Shown piece by piece: positions 19,160 through 27,662 of a stretch of DNA of 50,780 nucleotides. The notes beneath the pieces are model-generated. The model saw nothing but the letters and a program-made list of their open reading frames with translations. It ran no database searches and had not been told where the DNA came from. Source of the DNA: an uncultured Paraglaciecola sp. (GTDB lineage Bacteria; Pseudomonadota; Gammaproteobacteria; Enterobacterales; Alteromonadaceae). The stretch covers positions 1 through 50,780 of the forward strand of contig NZ_CAJXPA010000010.1 of NCBI RefSeq assembly GCF_913058035.1, written 5' to 3'. Position 1 is the stretch's first letter. Every line of letters starts with the position of its first letter. The translations under genes and the position numbers were made by a program.

Positions 19160-19177
19160 CGTCTGGGGAGTTAAGTG

Positions 19178-19783
19178 ATGGAATTAGTATTGAAAGACGC
19201 GAATAGCGCTCTTGAAGTATCCGAAGCAACCTTTGGACGTGATTTTAACGAAGCACTAGTACATCAAGTAGTAGTTGCATTCGGTGCAGGAGCTCGTCAG
19301 GGTTCCAAGGCACAAAAAACACGCTCTGAAGTTCGCGGTGGTGGTGCCAAGCCTTGGCGTCAAAAAGGAACAGGTCGTGCCCGTGCCGGTACAATCCGTA
19401 GTCCTATATGGCGTTCTGGTGGTGTAACTTTTGCAGCTAAGCCACAGGATCACAGCCAAAAGGTTAACAAGAAGATGTACCGCGGTGCTATTCAAAGCAT
19501 CCTTTCTGAGTTGGTACGTCAAGACCGTCTAATCGTGGTTGAAAAATTTACAGTTGAAACACCTAAAACTAAAGAATTAATTTCTAAGTTGAAAGAGTTT
19601 GAATTGAAAGATGTACTCATTGTGACATCTGAAGTTGATGAGAACTTGTTTTTGTCTGCACGTAACTTATATAAAGTTGATGTGCGTGATGTTCAGGGTA
19701 TTGACCCGGTAAGTCTTATTGCATTCGAAAAAGTATTGATGACTGTAGATGCAGTTAAACAATTAGAGGAGTCGCTAGCATGA
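19178..19783 (+). CDS. rplD: 50S ribosomal protein L4
   Basis: 201 residues when started at ATG 19178, the same length as E. coli L4; the GTG three bases upstream is a less likely start. The extended loop [20 protein letters not shown] that lines the exit tunnel is complete. In enterobacteria L4 represses its own operon through the leader, which is also present here. It overlaps rplW at an ATGA. Confidence 0.97.
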   Translation: MELVLKDANSALEVSEATFGRDFNEALVHQVVVAFGAGARQGSKAQKTRSEVRGGGAKPWRQKGTGRARAGTIRSPIWRSGGVTFAAKPQDHSQKVNKKMYRGAIQSILSELVRQDRLIVVEKFTVETPKTKELISKLKEFELKDVLIVTSEVDENLFLSARNLYKVDVRDVQGIDPVSLIAFEKVLMTVDAVKQLEESLA

Positions 19784-20082
19784 TAAGTGAAGAGCGTCTA
19801 CTTAAGGTGCTTTTGGCACCACATGTTTCTGAAAAAGCAACGCTAGCTGCTGAGACAAACAACACTGTTGTTTTGAAAGTAGTCAAAGATGCGAACAAAG
19901 AAGAAATCAAAGCTGCAGTTGAAAAATTGTTTGAAGTTGAAGTTGATTCTGTTCGTACCCTAAACGTTAAGGGTAAAACCAAACGTAGCGGTTCATCTTT
20001 TGGTAAGCGTAAAGACTGGAAAAAAGCCTACGTTGTGCTTAAAGAAGGTCAAAACATCGACTTTGCTGGCAGCGAAGGCTAA
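19780..20082 (+). CDS. rplW: 50S ribosomal protein L23
   Basis: 100 residues; [18 protein letters not shown] start and the [18 protein letters not shown] loop. It sits at the tunnel exit and docks trigger factor and SRP. Its ATG overlaps the rplD stop, suggesting translational coupling. Confidence 0.98.
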   Translation: MISEERLLKVLLAPHVSEKATLAAETNNTVVLKVVKDANKEEIKAAVEKLFEVEVDSVRTLNVKGKTKRSGSSFGKRKDWKKAYVVLKEGQNIDFAGSEG

Positions 20083-20096
20083 GAAGAGGATTAGAT

Positions 20097-20921
20097 ATGC
20101 CATTATTGAAAGCTAAGCCGACTTCAGCTGGTCGTCGTCACGTAGTTCAGGTCATTAACCCTGACTTACACAAAGGCGCACCTTATGCACCTTTGCTTGA
20201 AAAGAACAGCAAATCTGGTGGTCGTAACAACAATGGACGCATTACTGTGCGTCATATTGGTGGCGGTCACAAGCATCATTACCGTGTTATCGATTTTAAA
20301 CGTAACAAAGATGGCATACCAGCCAAAATTGAGCGTTTAGAATATGATCCGAACCGTTCTGCTAACATCTGTTTAGTGTTGTATGCGGATGGTGAGCGTC
20401 GTTATATTTTAGCTCCTAAAGGCGCTAAAGCAGGCGATGCAATCCAGTCAGGTTCTGATGCGTCGATTAAAGCAGGTAATACTTTGCCAATGCGAAACAT
20501 TCCAGTAGGTACTACGGTACACGCTATTGAAATGAAGCCTGGTAAAGGTGCTCAAATTGCTCGTTCCGCAGGTACCTACGCACAGATACTAGCGCGTGCT
20601 GAGGGTTATGTAACTCTTCGTCTACGTTCTGGTGAAGTTCGCAGAGTACTAGCTGATTGTCGTGCCACTATTGGCGAAATCGGCAATGCAGAACACATGC
20701 TACGTTCACTTGGTAAAGCCGGTGCGAACAGATGGCGCGGTATCCGCCCAACTGTGCGTGGTGTAGCCATGAACCCTGTTGATCACCCACACGGTGGTGG
20801 TGAAGGTCGTACCTCTGGTGGCCGTCACCCTGTTTCACCTTGGGGTGTTCCAACTAAGGGTAAGAAAACACGTAGTAACAAGCGTACTGATAAGTTAATC
20901 GTACGTCGTCGTAATAAATAA
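20097..20921 (+). CDS. rplB: 50S ribosomal protein L2
   Basis: 274 residues, full length. The conserved C-terminal segment [20 protein letters not shown] includes the His important for peptidyl transferase activity. Starts 14 bases after rplW. Confidence 0.98.
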   Translation: MPLLKAKPTSAGRRHVVQVINPDLHKGAPYAPLLEKNSKSGGRNNNGRITVRHIGGGHKHHYRVIDFKRNKDGIPAKIERLEYDPNRSANICLVLYADGERRYILAPKGAKAGDAIQSGSDASIKAGNTLPMRNIPVGTTVHAIEMKPGKGAQIARSAGTYAQILARAEGYVTLRLRSGEVRRVLADCRATIGEIGNAEHMLRSLGKAGANRWRGIRPTVRGVAMNPVDHPHGGGEGRTSGGRHPVSPWGVPTKGKKTRSNKRTDKLIVRRRNK

Positions 20922-20936
20922 CAGCGAGGATTCACC

Positions 20937-21212
20937 ATGCCACGTTCTCTCAAGAAGGGTCCATTCATTGACCTACACTTGCTGAAGAAGGTCGAGGCTG
21001 CAGTGGAGAAAGGCGAGAAAAAACCAATAAAGACTTGGTCTCGCCGCTCTATGATCATCCCAGATATGATTGGGTTGACCATTGCGGTCCATAACGGTCG
21101 TCAACACGTCCCTGTATTTGTCAGTGACGAAATGGTCGGCCATAAATTGGGCGAATTTGCGCCAACGCGTACTTACCGTGGCCATGTCGCGGATAAGAAA
21201 GCCAAGAGATAG
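20937..21212 (+). CDS. rpsS: 30S ribosomal protein S19
   Basis: 91 residues; [18 protein letters not shown] start and the [15 protein letters not shown] end. A protein of the 30S head that pairs with S13. GAGGA lies upstream of the start. Confidence 0.98.
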   Translation: MPRSLKKGPFIDLHLLKKVEAAVEKGEKKPIKTWSRRSMIIPDMIGLTIAVHNGRQHVPVFVSDEMVGHKLGEFAPTRTYRGHVADKKAKR

Positions 21213-21222
21213 GAATTAGATT

Positions 21223-21555
21223 ATGGAAGCTTTTGCTAAACATCGTCATGCTCGTACCTCTGCTCAGAAGGCTCGCTTGGTAGCAGATCAGATTCGTGGT
21301 TTACACGTTGAAAAGGCTCTTGAGGTGCTGTCTTACAGCCCTAAAAAAGGTGCCGGTCTAGTCAAGAAAGTACTAGAGTCAGCGATTGCGAACGCCGAAC
21401 ATAACGAAGGTGCAGATATTGATGAACTATTAGTATCTCAAATCTTTGTTGACGAAGGTCCAACTATGAAGCGTATTAAGCCAAGAGCCAAAGGCCGTGC
21501 TGATCGTATATTAAAGCGTAGCAGTCACATCACTGTTGTTGTGTCTGATAACTAG
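21223..21555 (+). CDS. rplV: 50S ribosomal protein L22
   Basis: 110 residues, as in E. coli. [20 protein letters not shown] start and the beta-hairpin [17 protein letters not shown] that reaches into the exit tunnel near the macrolide site. No deletion in the hairpin is visible. Confidence 0.98.
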   Translation: MEAFAKHRHARTSAQKARLVADQIRGLHVEKALEVLSYSPKKGAGLVKKVLESAIANAEHNEGADIDELLVSQIFVDEGPTMKRIKPRAKGRADRILKRSSHITVVVSDN

Positions 21556-21564
21556 GAGAAAGTA

Positions 21565-22266
21565 ATGGGACAGAAGGTACATCCTACAGGTATACGCCTG
21601 GGTATCAGCAAACCATGGACATCTACCTGGTACGCTAATACTGCAGATTATGCAGATAACCTGTTTAATGATCATCAGGTACGTCAGTATCTGACTAAGG
21701 CACTTAAAACTGCTTCACTTTCAAAAATCGTTATTGAACGTCCAGCGAAAAGTATTCGTGTGACTATTCACACTGCTCGACCTGGCGTTGTTATCGGTAA
21801 GAAAGGCGAAGACGTTGAGAAGCTACGTAAGCATGTATCTAAGCTAGCCGGTGTGCCAGCTCAGATAAACATTGCTGAAGTACGCAAGCCAGAATTAGAC
21901 GGACAACTTGTTGCGGATAGTATTGCTAGTCAATTAGAACGTCGGGTTATGTTTCGTCGTGCTATGAAACGTGCAGTGCAAAATGCAATGCGAATTGGTG
22001 CTAAAGGTATCAAAGTTCAAGTAAGCGGCCGTTTAGGCGGTGCTGAAATTGCACGTGCTGAGTGGTATCGTGAAGGTCGTGTTCCATTACACACTTTCCG
22101 TGCTGACATTGACTATGCAACGTCAGAAGCTGCTACAACTTACGGTATCATTGGCGTAAAAGTATGGATCTTCAAGGGTGAAGTATTAGGTGGCATGCCA
22201 CTTACTCACGAGCAGCCAGCTGCCGCACCTAAGAAGAAAGGCCGTGCTCCTAAGCGTGAGGGCTAA
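21565..22266 (+). CDS. rpsC: 30S ribosomal protein S3
   Basis: 233 residues with the N-terminal KH domain ([17 protein letters not shown]) and the C-terminal S3 domain ([16 protein letters not shown] motif as [19 protein letters not shown]). It contributes to the mRNA entry site and its helicase activity. Confidence 0.98.
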   Translation: MGQKVHPTGIRLGISKPWTSTWYANTADYADNLFNDHQVRQYLTKALKTASLSKIVIERPAKSIRVTIHTARPGVVIGKKGEDVEKLRKHVSKLAGVPAQINIAEVRKPELDGQLVADSIASQLERRVMFRRAMKRAVQNAMRIGAKGIKVQVSGRLGGAEIARAEWYREGRVPLHTFRADIDYATSEAATTYGIIGVKVWIFKGEVLGGMPLTHEQPAAAPKKKGRAPKREG

Positions 22267-22268
22267 TT

Positions 22269-22679
22269 ATGTTACAACCTAAACGTATGAAGTTTCGTAA
22301 AATGCATAAAGGTCGCAACCGTGGTTATGCTACGGGTGACAGTGTAAGTTTCGGAACTTACGGACTCAAATCCGTAGGTCGTGGTCGAATGACTGCGCGC
22401 CAAATCGAAGCAGCTCGTCGTGCTATGACACGTGCCGTTAAACGTCAAGGTAAAATTTGGATACGAGTTTTCCCTGACAAGCCAATTACTGAGAAGCCTT
22501 TAGAAGTGCGTCAAGGTAAAGGTAAAGGTAACGTTGAATACTGGGTATGCCAAATTCAACCGGGTCGCGTGCTCTACGAAATGGAAGGTGTTCCAGAATC
22601 AGTAGCACGTGAAGCGTTTGCATTGGCCGCATCTAAGTTGCCATTTAAAACAACTTTCGTAACTCGGACGGTGATGTAA
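22269..22679 (+). CDS. rplP: 50S ribosomal protein L16
   Basis: 136 residues; [19 protein letters not shown] start and the [20 protein letters not shown] segment containing the Arg that is hydroxylated in E. coli. It organises the tRNA A site. Two bases after rpsC; its stop overlaps the rpmC start (TAATG). Confidence 0.98.
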   Translation: MLQPKRMKFRKMHKGRNRGYATGDSVSFGTYGLKSVGRGRMTARQIEAARRAMTRAVKRQGKIWIRVFPDKPITEKPLEVRQGKGKGNVEYWVCQIQPGRVLYEMEGVPESVAREAFALAASKLPFKTTFVTRTVM

Positions 22680-22882
22680 TGAAAGCCACAGAACTGAAAG
22701 AAAAAAGCGTAGAAGAATTGAACGCAGAGCTACTTAGTTTGCTTCGTGAGCAGTTTAACTTGCGTATGCAAGCGAGCACAGGTCAGCTTGAAAAAACTGA
22801 CGGTCTTCGTAAAGTGCGTCGCACTATCGCGCGTGTTAAGACCATTCTGACTGAAAAGTCTGCAGCCCCAGTAGGAGCGTAA
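22679..22882 (+). CDS. rpmC: 50S ribosomal protein L29
   Basis: 67 residues, a few more than E. coli (63); [19 protein letters not shown] start and a helical hairpin, with a short extra tail. It lies beside L23 at the tunnel exit. ATG overlaps the rplP stop. Confidence 0.97.
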   Translation: MKATELKEKSVEELNAELLSLLREQFNLRMQASTGQLEKTDGLRKVRRTIARVKTILTEKSAAPVGA

Positions 22883-22883
22883 G

Positions 22884-23135
22884 ATGACTGAACAAACTAG
22901 TCGTACAGTACAAGGTCGTGTGGTCAGCAACAAAATGGAGAAATCCATCACTGTTGTAGTAGAACGTAAAGTGAAGCACCCAATCTATGGGAAATTCATC
23001 AAACGTACTACTAAGCTACACGCACATGACGAAACTAACCAATGTAACGAAGGAGACGTAGTGATAATTCGCGAATGTCGTCCTTTGTCTAAATCCAAAA
23101 ACTGGATGTTAGTAGACGTTGTTACTAAAGCTTAA
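22884..23135 (+). CDS. rpsQ: 30S ribosomal protein S17
   Basis: 83 residues, OB-fold; [23 protein letters not shown] and [13 protein letters not shown]. An early-assembling 30S protein. Last gene of the S10 operon; rplN and the rest of the spc operon do not follow, and a strong terminator does. Confidence 0.98.
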   Translation: MTEQTSRTVQGRVVSNKMEKSITVVVERKVKHPIYGKFIKRTTKLHAHDETNQCNEGDVVIIRECRPLSKSKNWMLVDVVTKA

Positions 23136-23156
23136 TAGTTTTAGTAAACAAAATTG

Positions 23157-23191
23157 AAAAGGCGCTTATCGTGAGATAAGCGCCTTTTTTT
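23157..23191 (+). terminator. Terminator of the S10 operon (bidirectional)
   Basis: A 14-pair stem, AAAAGGCGCTTATC (23157-23170), loop GTGA, and its exact complement, then a T-run. On the minus strand the flanking As also give a T-run, so it can end the convergent oxygenase gene 15 bases away. Confidence 0.95.
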
Positions 23192-23205
23192 ATTAACTAA
23201 AAATA

Positions 23206-23826
23206 TTATAAAGTAAGCTGAGATACGTCCCTTAAATCACCTAACTTACCTTTGACAAAACAGTTAAATGCAATTGAGTATCGAGGTTTGTCTGATAAAT
23301 TAGGTTCGACTTGATGAGTTAAGTCTGAGGGAAATAACAGAATATCATGAGTTTTTGGAGTCACTGTATTAATCGGAGTATTATAAATATTCTGGTTTTC
23401 TCTAGACGGATTAATCACTAGTTGGCGATATGTTGTGAATTTATCAAACACCATTCTAGAAACTGGCGAAGGTAATTCCGCATAATATAGTGAACCTGAA
23501 ACGATTGAGTTGGAATGCGAGTGATTGTGCATACCAATATTCGGTTGATTTATCAGCGACCATGATTGAGTGACATACAGTTTTTGTGCGATCCCCATTA
23601 CTTTTTTAGCGTACAAATCAAGTGCCTCTTGTACTGCTTTTTTAATACTTGTAAGTTGGGGGTGCTCAAAAATGGAGAGGTTTTCTGAAATAAGGTTTTG
23701 CTGATTGGGGATCATCTTAAAATTTTTAATTAAATCAATCTGCCCTTTAGAAATTGCATCACCCAAATTAGCTCGAAAGTAAGGCGTTGCAAACAAAGGT
23801 TCTACATCAAAATTTTCAATTGTCAT
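23206..23826 (-). CDS. Putative 2OG-Fe(II) oxygenase (2OG-FeII_Oxy_5 / TIGR02466-like)
   Basis: A 206-residue soluble protein. IGMHNHSHSNSIVSGSLYY holds the His-rich metal motif and the SG-YY strand of this family; the second half has ILLFPSDLTHQVEPN with the distal His, then RYSIAFNCF with the Arg expected to bind the 2-oxoglutarate carboxylate. These fit a cupin-fold iron oxygenase that hydroxylates an unknown substrate. Family members are often encoded in marine bacteria and phages, and their targets are undetermined. A good ribosome binding site (GAGG) precedes ATG 23826. It is a single gene facing the S10 operon. Confidence 0.72.
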   Translation of the reverse strand: MTIENFDVEPLFATPYFRANLGDAISKGQIDLIKNFKMIPNQQNLISENLSIFEHPQLTSIKKAVQEALDLYAKKVMGIAQKLYVTQSWSLINQPNIGMHNHSHSNSIVSGSLYYAELPSPVSRMVFDKFTTYRQLVINPSRENQNIYNTPINTVTPKTHDILLFPSDLTHQVEPNLSDKPRYSIAFNCFVKGKLGDLRDVSQLTL

Positions 23827-23938
23827 ATTATTGACCTCGTTATTATTATTATATTTAAAACAATGTAAGCAAATAATAACGAGTCCACAGAGAAATTCAA
23901 TATTTGAATGAGTATCTATCTATGGTGTTGCCTTAACT

Positions 23939-23965
23939 TGCATCCAACTTCTAAAGTAAGCCGTT
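23939..23965 (+). promoter_or_regulatory. Probable autoregulated ECF promoter of the sigma gene
   Basis: TGCATCC (23939-23945), 16-base spacer, CGTT (23962-23965), ending 42 bases before the sigma factor start. The same two boxes with the same spacing precede the DUF4331 gene at 25377-25403. ECF sigma factors usually activate their own promoter, and CGTT-type -10 elements are common for them. Confidence 0.75.
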
Positions 23966-24007
23966 TAACTGTTAGGATTGTTCGTAATAATATAAGTTTT
24001 AGGTAAT

Positions 24008-24541
24008 ATGATGGATAACAGTGAAAACTTACACTTACTTGGTAAAATCGCAACGGGTGATCGGCAAGCATTTGAGCAACTTTATACTGCTACCAGTTCA
24101 CAGCTCTATGCCGTAAGCCTAAAGATATTAGGTAGAAAAGATCGCGCTGAAGATACTTTGCAAGAGGCATTCATCCGAATTTGGCATAATGCGGGTGAGT
24201 ATACCCCGGGCCGGGGAACTGTGTTGACCTGGATGATCAGTATTGTTCGCTATCGTGCCTTTGATCTTATTCGTTATCACAAAGTACGTGGTGAAGAAGA
24301 GTTAGAAGGTGAAGAGTTTTCTGCTGCAGATGAGTTACAGGATTTATCACCTGAACAAAAAAAAGAATTAGATTTTTGTCTTAAAGAGCTTGAAACACAC
24401 CAACAGCAAGCCATTCATTTAGCATTTTTTCGTGGCTTAACTCATCAAGAAGTCACACACCATACTGAAACTCCATTAGGCACCACTAAAAGCCTAATTA
24501 GACGAGGTATGCAATCACTTAAAAGGTGTCTAGGATTATGA
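24008..24541 (+). CDS. ECF-type RNA polymerase sigma factor (SigK-like)
   Basis: A 177-residue sigma factor with only regions 2 and 4. Region 2 (about 20-90) reads FEQLYTATSSQLYAVSLKIL, then DTLQEAFIRIWHNAGEYTPG and LTWMISIVRYRAFDLIR. Region 4 (about 120-172) has a helix-turn-helix in LTHQEVTHHTETPLGTTKSL. No C-terminal extension is present. Either ATG 24008 or the next codon could be the start. The stop overlaps the next start (ATGA), so the sigma factor and its anti-sigma factor are translationally coupled. The matching promoters at 23939 and 25377 define its likely regulon. Confidence 0.92.
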   Translation: MMDNSENLHLLGKIATGDRQAFEQLYTATSSQLYAVSLKILGRKDRAEDTLQEAFIRIWHNAGEYTPGRGTVLTWMISIVRYRAFDLIRYHKVRGEEELEGEEFSAADELQDLSPEQKKELDFCLKELETHQQQAIHLAFFRGLTHQEVTHHTETPLGTTKSLIRRGMQSLKRCLGL

Positions 24542-25236
24542 ATTATCTTAATCAAGAACTGCAACATGCGTTAGCTGCTGAATATGTGCTCGGCACATTA
24601 AGAGGACAGGCAAGGATACGTTTTCAAAAATTACAGCTGCGCTACCCTGAAATAAAGCAGGTTACCCATCAATGGGAAAATCACATCAATAGTTTAGGCG
24701 AGCAGTTAAAGCCAGTATCACCAGATCCTATTGTCTGGGAAAAAGTGGTTGCAAGATTGGATGGAGTATCTCCAAAAACTGCGGCTTCCAATGTTGTTAA
24801 GTTACAAAAAAAAGCTAATTGGTGGCGTTCGACAACTCTATTTGCTGCTGCTGCCTCGATTTTGTTGGCTGTATTAATGTTAAACCCACAAGCTCCAATC
24901 GTGTTTTCGCCTGATCGTCTCACTGTTGTGCAAAATGCTGAGAATAAGCCCTTATGGTTAATCGAGGTGTTTACCCAAACTATCGATATCAAGGCGACTG
25001 AACTCGTTGAGGCTAAAACCTTAAACGACTATCAATTATGGATGGTTCCGAGTAATGGAAATGCCCCTATCTCTTTAGGGTTATTACCACAAACAGGACA
25101 TGCATCATTGGCTAAGGTTAGCCAATTTGATTCTTTAGATATTGCTGCGTTGGCAGTCAGCATCGAACCATTGGGTGGATCACCAACTGGTGCACCTTCT
25201 GAGGTCTTATTTGTGTCAGAGCTGGTTATGTTGTGA
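24538..25236 (+). CDS. RskA-like membrane anti-sigma factor
   Basis: A 232-residue single-pass membrane protein. The cytoplasmic N-terminal part (1-95) has LAAEYVLGTLRGQARIRFQKL, typical of RskA-type anti-sigma domains without a zinc motif. One membrane segment (about 100-119, STTLFAAAASILLAVLML) is followed by a periplasmic RskA C-terminal domain with LWMVPSNGNAPISLGLLPQTG and EPLGGSPTGAPS. It should hold the ECF sigma factor at the membrane until an envelope signal releases it. ATG 24538, overlapping the sigma stop, is preferred over the GTG at 24526. Confidence 0.9.
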   Translation: MNYLNQELQHALAAEYVLGTLRGQARIRFQKLQLRYPEIKQVTHQWENHINSLGEQLKPVSPDPIVWEKVVARLDGVSPKTAASNVVKLQKKANWWRSTTLFAAAASILLAVLMLNPQAPIVFSPDRLTVVQNAENKPLWLIEVFTQTIDIKATELVEAKTLNDYQLWMVPSNGNAPISLGLLPQTGHASLAKVSQFDSLDIAALAVSIEPLGGSPTGAPSEVLFVSELVML

Positions 25237-25268
25237 TCAGGTTCGATATTTAAACAATCATGTGGTTC

Positions 25269-25306
25269 AAGCCCTTCAACTTAATAGCTGAAGGGCTTTT
25301 ATTTTT
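25269..25306 (+). terminator. Terminator of the sigma/anti-sigma operon
   Basis: A perfect 10-pair stem (AAGCCCTTCA 25269-25278 / TGAAGGGCTT 25289-25298) followed by TTATTTTT. It separates the sigma operon from the DUF4331 operon, so the latter needs its own promoter. Confidence 0.92.
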
Positions 25307-25376
25307 GTTATTTACTTCTCTCAAAACTGTCTAAATGAACTTGATTTAATCTTTATTAATAAAAATACAATTTATC

Positions 25377-25403
25377 TGCATCCAATATAACAACTGGGTC
25401 GTT
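25377..25403 (+). promoter_or_regulatory. Probable ECF-dependent promoter of the DUF4331 operon
   Basis: TGCATCC (25377-25383), 16-base spacer, CGTT (25400-25403), ending 38 bases before the DUF4331 start. It is identical in both boxes and in spacing to the promoter of the nearby ECF sigma gene; the spacers themselves differ apart from their first bases. Confidence 0.75.
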
Positions 25404-25441
25404 AGTTCCTCTGACAGTGTTTAATAACAATAGGAACAACA

Positions 25442-27034
25442 ATGAAACGTACCACTAAAACATTTGCATTAAGTCTAATTAGTTCAGTAATTATCGCCCA
25501 ATCTGCTATGGCATCTAGCCACAGAGAAGCGCCTAACCTTACTCGTTTACCTACACTAGATTCTACTGATTTTTATGCCTTCAATAGTTACGAAGAAGGA
25601 CGCGGTGAATATCTCACAATGATTGCTAACTATATTCCTCTGCAAGACGCTTATGGCGGTCCTAATTATTTTGCTATGGATCCTGCTGCTGTATACAGCA
25701 TTCATATCGATAGTGATGGCGATGCGGTAGAAGATATGACCTTTCAATTTAGATTTGAGTCGATGCTGCCAAACAATAACGAAGGGGTGGCACTTATGAT
25801 TGGGCCTGCGGATAATCAACGCAGTGTTAAAGTACCATTAAAGAATATTGGCGGTATTACCGCCGCTAACCAAGCAAATGCTAATTTTAGCGAAAGCTAT
25901 AGCTTAAGCTTAGTCACTGGCCCGCAATCTTCTGGTAGCAGTGCACAATTAACCAATAGCACATCTGGCACCACTTCTTTCGGTAAGCCTCTTGATTATA
26001 TTGGTAATAAAACCTTTACCAACGGCGCTACTTACGCTGAATACTCGGATAGTTTTATTTATGATTTTGCTATTCCCGGATGTGACAGCATGGGTAAGGT
26101 ATTTGTAGGCCAGCGTAAAGACGCCTTTGTTGTTAATTTAGGTAAAACCTTTGACTTAGTCAATTACGTGCCGGTTGAAGGCGATAGTGCCCCTGGTGCA
26201 GGTGATGGTAATGGTTTCCCTGGTGGCATCACGCAGGACAGTAGCAACGACGATTTAGCTGATAAAAACGTCACGTCTATTGCCGTTGAAATACCTAAAG
26301 TTTGTGCTACCGGTGAAGGTAATGGGTCGATTGGCGCGTGGACAACGGCAAGTTTGCCGCAGGCACGTATCCTCAACCCTAACGCCAGCTTTGCTAATAC
26401 CGAAGTCAATGGTGGTGCCCTTACGCAGGTTTCACGTCTAGGTAATCCACTAGTAAACGAGTTAGTGATTGGTTTAGCCGATAAAGATACGTTTTCTAGC
26501 GCACACCCTAAAGATGATACACAATTTGCTGATTACGTGACTCATCCATCACTTCCAGAGTTATTAAATATTCTGTTTAGAGATGCGGTTAACACAACGT
26601 TAGGTGCCGATATCGAAACATTAGCTCCTACTAACTTCCCAAGAGTGGATTTAGTGACTGCATTTTTAACTGGATTTGAAGGTGTGAATCAATTAGCAAC
26701 CGTTACACCATCTGAAATGCTGCGCTTAAATACGGCTATTGCTGCTACTGCTGCTGCAGAGCAATCACCTTTTGGTGTAGCTGGTGATGATTTAGCAGGG
26801 TTTCCTAATGGTCGTCGTCCCGGCGATGATGTAGTTGATATTGCACTACGTGTGGTAATGGGGCGTTTATGTTACCCCATCCCAGTAGCAGGCACTGACA
26901 CTGATTTAGGATTATGTACACCTGAAGATGCAAGTGTAGGTAATGTTCCCTTTACTGACGGTGCTCCTTCTGATTCGACAATGATGATGAGCCGTTTCCC
27001 ATATCTTGCTTTGCCTCTTGCTGGCTCTGAATAA
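25442..27034 (+). CDS. Secreted DUF4331 protein
   Basis: A 530-residue exported protein. The signal peptide ends SAMA at about residue 24; the mature protein starts SSHREAP, the hallmark start of DUF4331 proteins. Further family features are STDFYAF, IHIDSDGDAVEDMTFQFRF and late DDVVDIALRVVMG. The family has no established function. It is the first gene of a four-gene operon with a lipoprotein, a TPR protein and a HupE/UreJ-like membrane protein, apparently controlled by the ECF sigma factor encoded just upstream. Acidic, Ca-like sequence (DSDGD) might bind metal, which is only a suggestion. Confidence 0.9.
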   Translation: MKRTTKTFALSLISSVIIAQSAMASSHREAPNLTRLPTLDSTDFYAFNSYEEGRGEYLTMIANYIPLQDAYGGPNYFAMDPAAVYSIHIDSDGDAVEDMTFQFRFESMLPNNNEGVALMIGPADNQRSVKVPLKNIGGITAANQANANFSESYSLSLVTGPQSSGSSAQLTNSTSGTTSFGKPLDYIGNKTFTNGATYAEYSDSFIYDFAIPGCDSMGKVFVGQRKDAFVVNLGKTFDLVNYVPVEGDSAPGAGDGNGFPGGITQDSSNDDLADKNVTSIAVEIPKVCATGEGNGSIGAWTTASLPQARILNPNASFANTEVNGGALTQVSRLGNPLVNELVIGLADKDTFSSAHPKDDTQFADYVTHPSLPELLNILFRDAVNTTLGADIETLAPTNFPRVDLVTAFLTGFEGVNQLATVTPSEMLRLNTAIAATAAAEQSPFGVAGDDLAGFPNGRRPGDDVVDIALRVVMGRLCYPIPVAGTDTDLGLCTPEDASVGNVPFTDGAPSDSTMMMSRFPYLALPLAGSE

Positions 27035-27044
27035 GGAGAAGACT

Positions 27045-27566
27045 ATGCACTTCACTAAAATAAATACTTATCTGGCTTTATCTATTGGTGCGATGTTAAT
27101 GGGCTGTGGAGATAGTTATGATGACGATGCTGCTGCTGCCGTTAATACTGCTCCTGTAGCGGTATCAATTGACCTTATCACTCAAGCTGATGTAGCTATA
27201 GTTGATATGCTCTCGGGTACGGATGCAGATGGAGACTCGCTTAGTTTCGCTGTAGCAGAAGCGCCTACAAGAGGGACTTTAACTATAGATACTGATGGTT
27301 CATTTACTTATCAGCCAAATGCAACCGTCACTGGTACCGATAGTTTTAGTTTTACAGTGTCGGACGTTTCTAGCCAATACGCTTCAGCGTCTGATACGGC
27401 AACGGTTAATATCACGATCGAAAAACAGATAGTGAGCTTTTCAAGTTATAGTCGAGCAGCCTTTGCACAAAATGAGACCGATACTCCTTTGCCAACAAAC
27501 GGCAGGGACTTTACTCAGGATGTGATTAACCCCAATGCCTATGATGATTTATTGATTGCTCAGTAA
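27045..27566 (+). CDS. Lipoprotein with cadherin/Ig-like repeat domain
   Basis: A 173-residue predicted lipoprotein: the lipobox LMGC follows a short hydrophobic signal. After an acidic, Ala-rich linker (DDDAAAAVNTAPVAV) comes one Ig/cadherin-like repeat, with GTDADGDSLSFAVAEAPTRG, DGSFTYQPNATVTGTDSFSF and ATVNITI, of the kind found in large adhesins. The C-terminal 45 residues match nothing I know. ATG 27045, preceded by AAGGAGAAG, lies 10 bases after the DUF4331 stop; an earlier frame opening at 27006 inside that gene is not preferred. Possibly an envelope partner of the DUF4331 protein. Confidence 0.82.
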   Translation: MHFTKINTYLALSIGAMLMGCGDSYDDDAAAAVNTAPVAVSIDLITQADVAIVDMLSGTDADGDSLSFAVAEAPTRGTLTIDTDGSFTYQPNATVTGTDSFSFTVSDVSSQYASASDTATVNITIEKQIVSFSSYSRAAFAQNETDTPLPTNGRDFTQDVINPNAYDDLLIAQ

Positions 27567-27662
27567 TCAATGGTTGGTTTAGGCTCAGGAAGAGAGCAAA
27601 AAACCTGTTACACAGATTTTTTGTTTAGGCCATGGATGGCGTTTTTAATCAGTGAGGGTGAC

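Noticed and set aside
22269..23826. The oxygenase as a ribosomal L16 hydroxylase because of its position
   Set aside because: Known ribosomal oxygenases belong to the JmjC group, whereas this protein has signatures of another family; adjacency alone is not enough.
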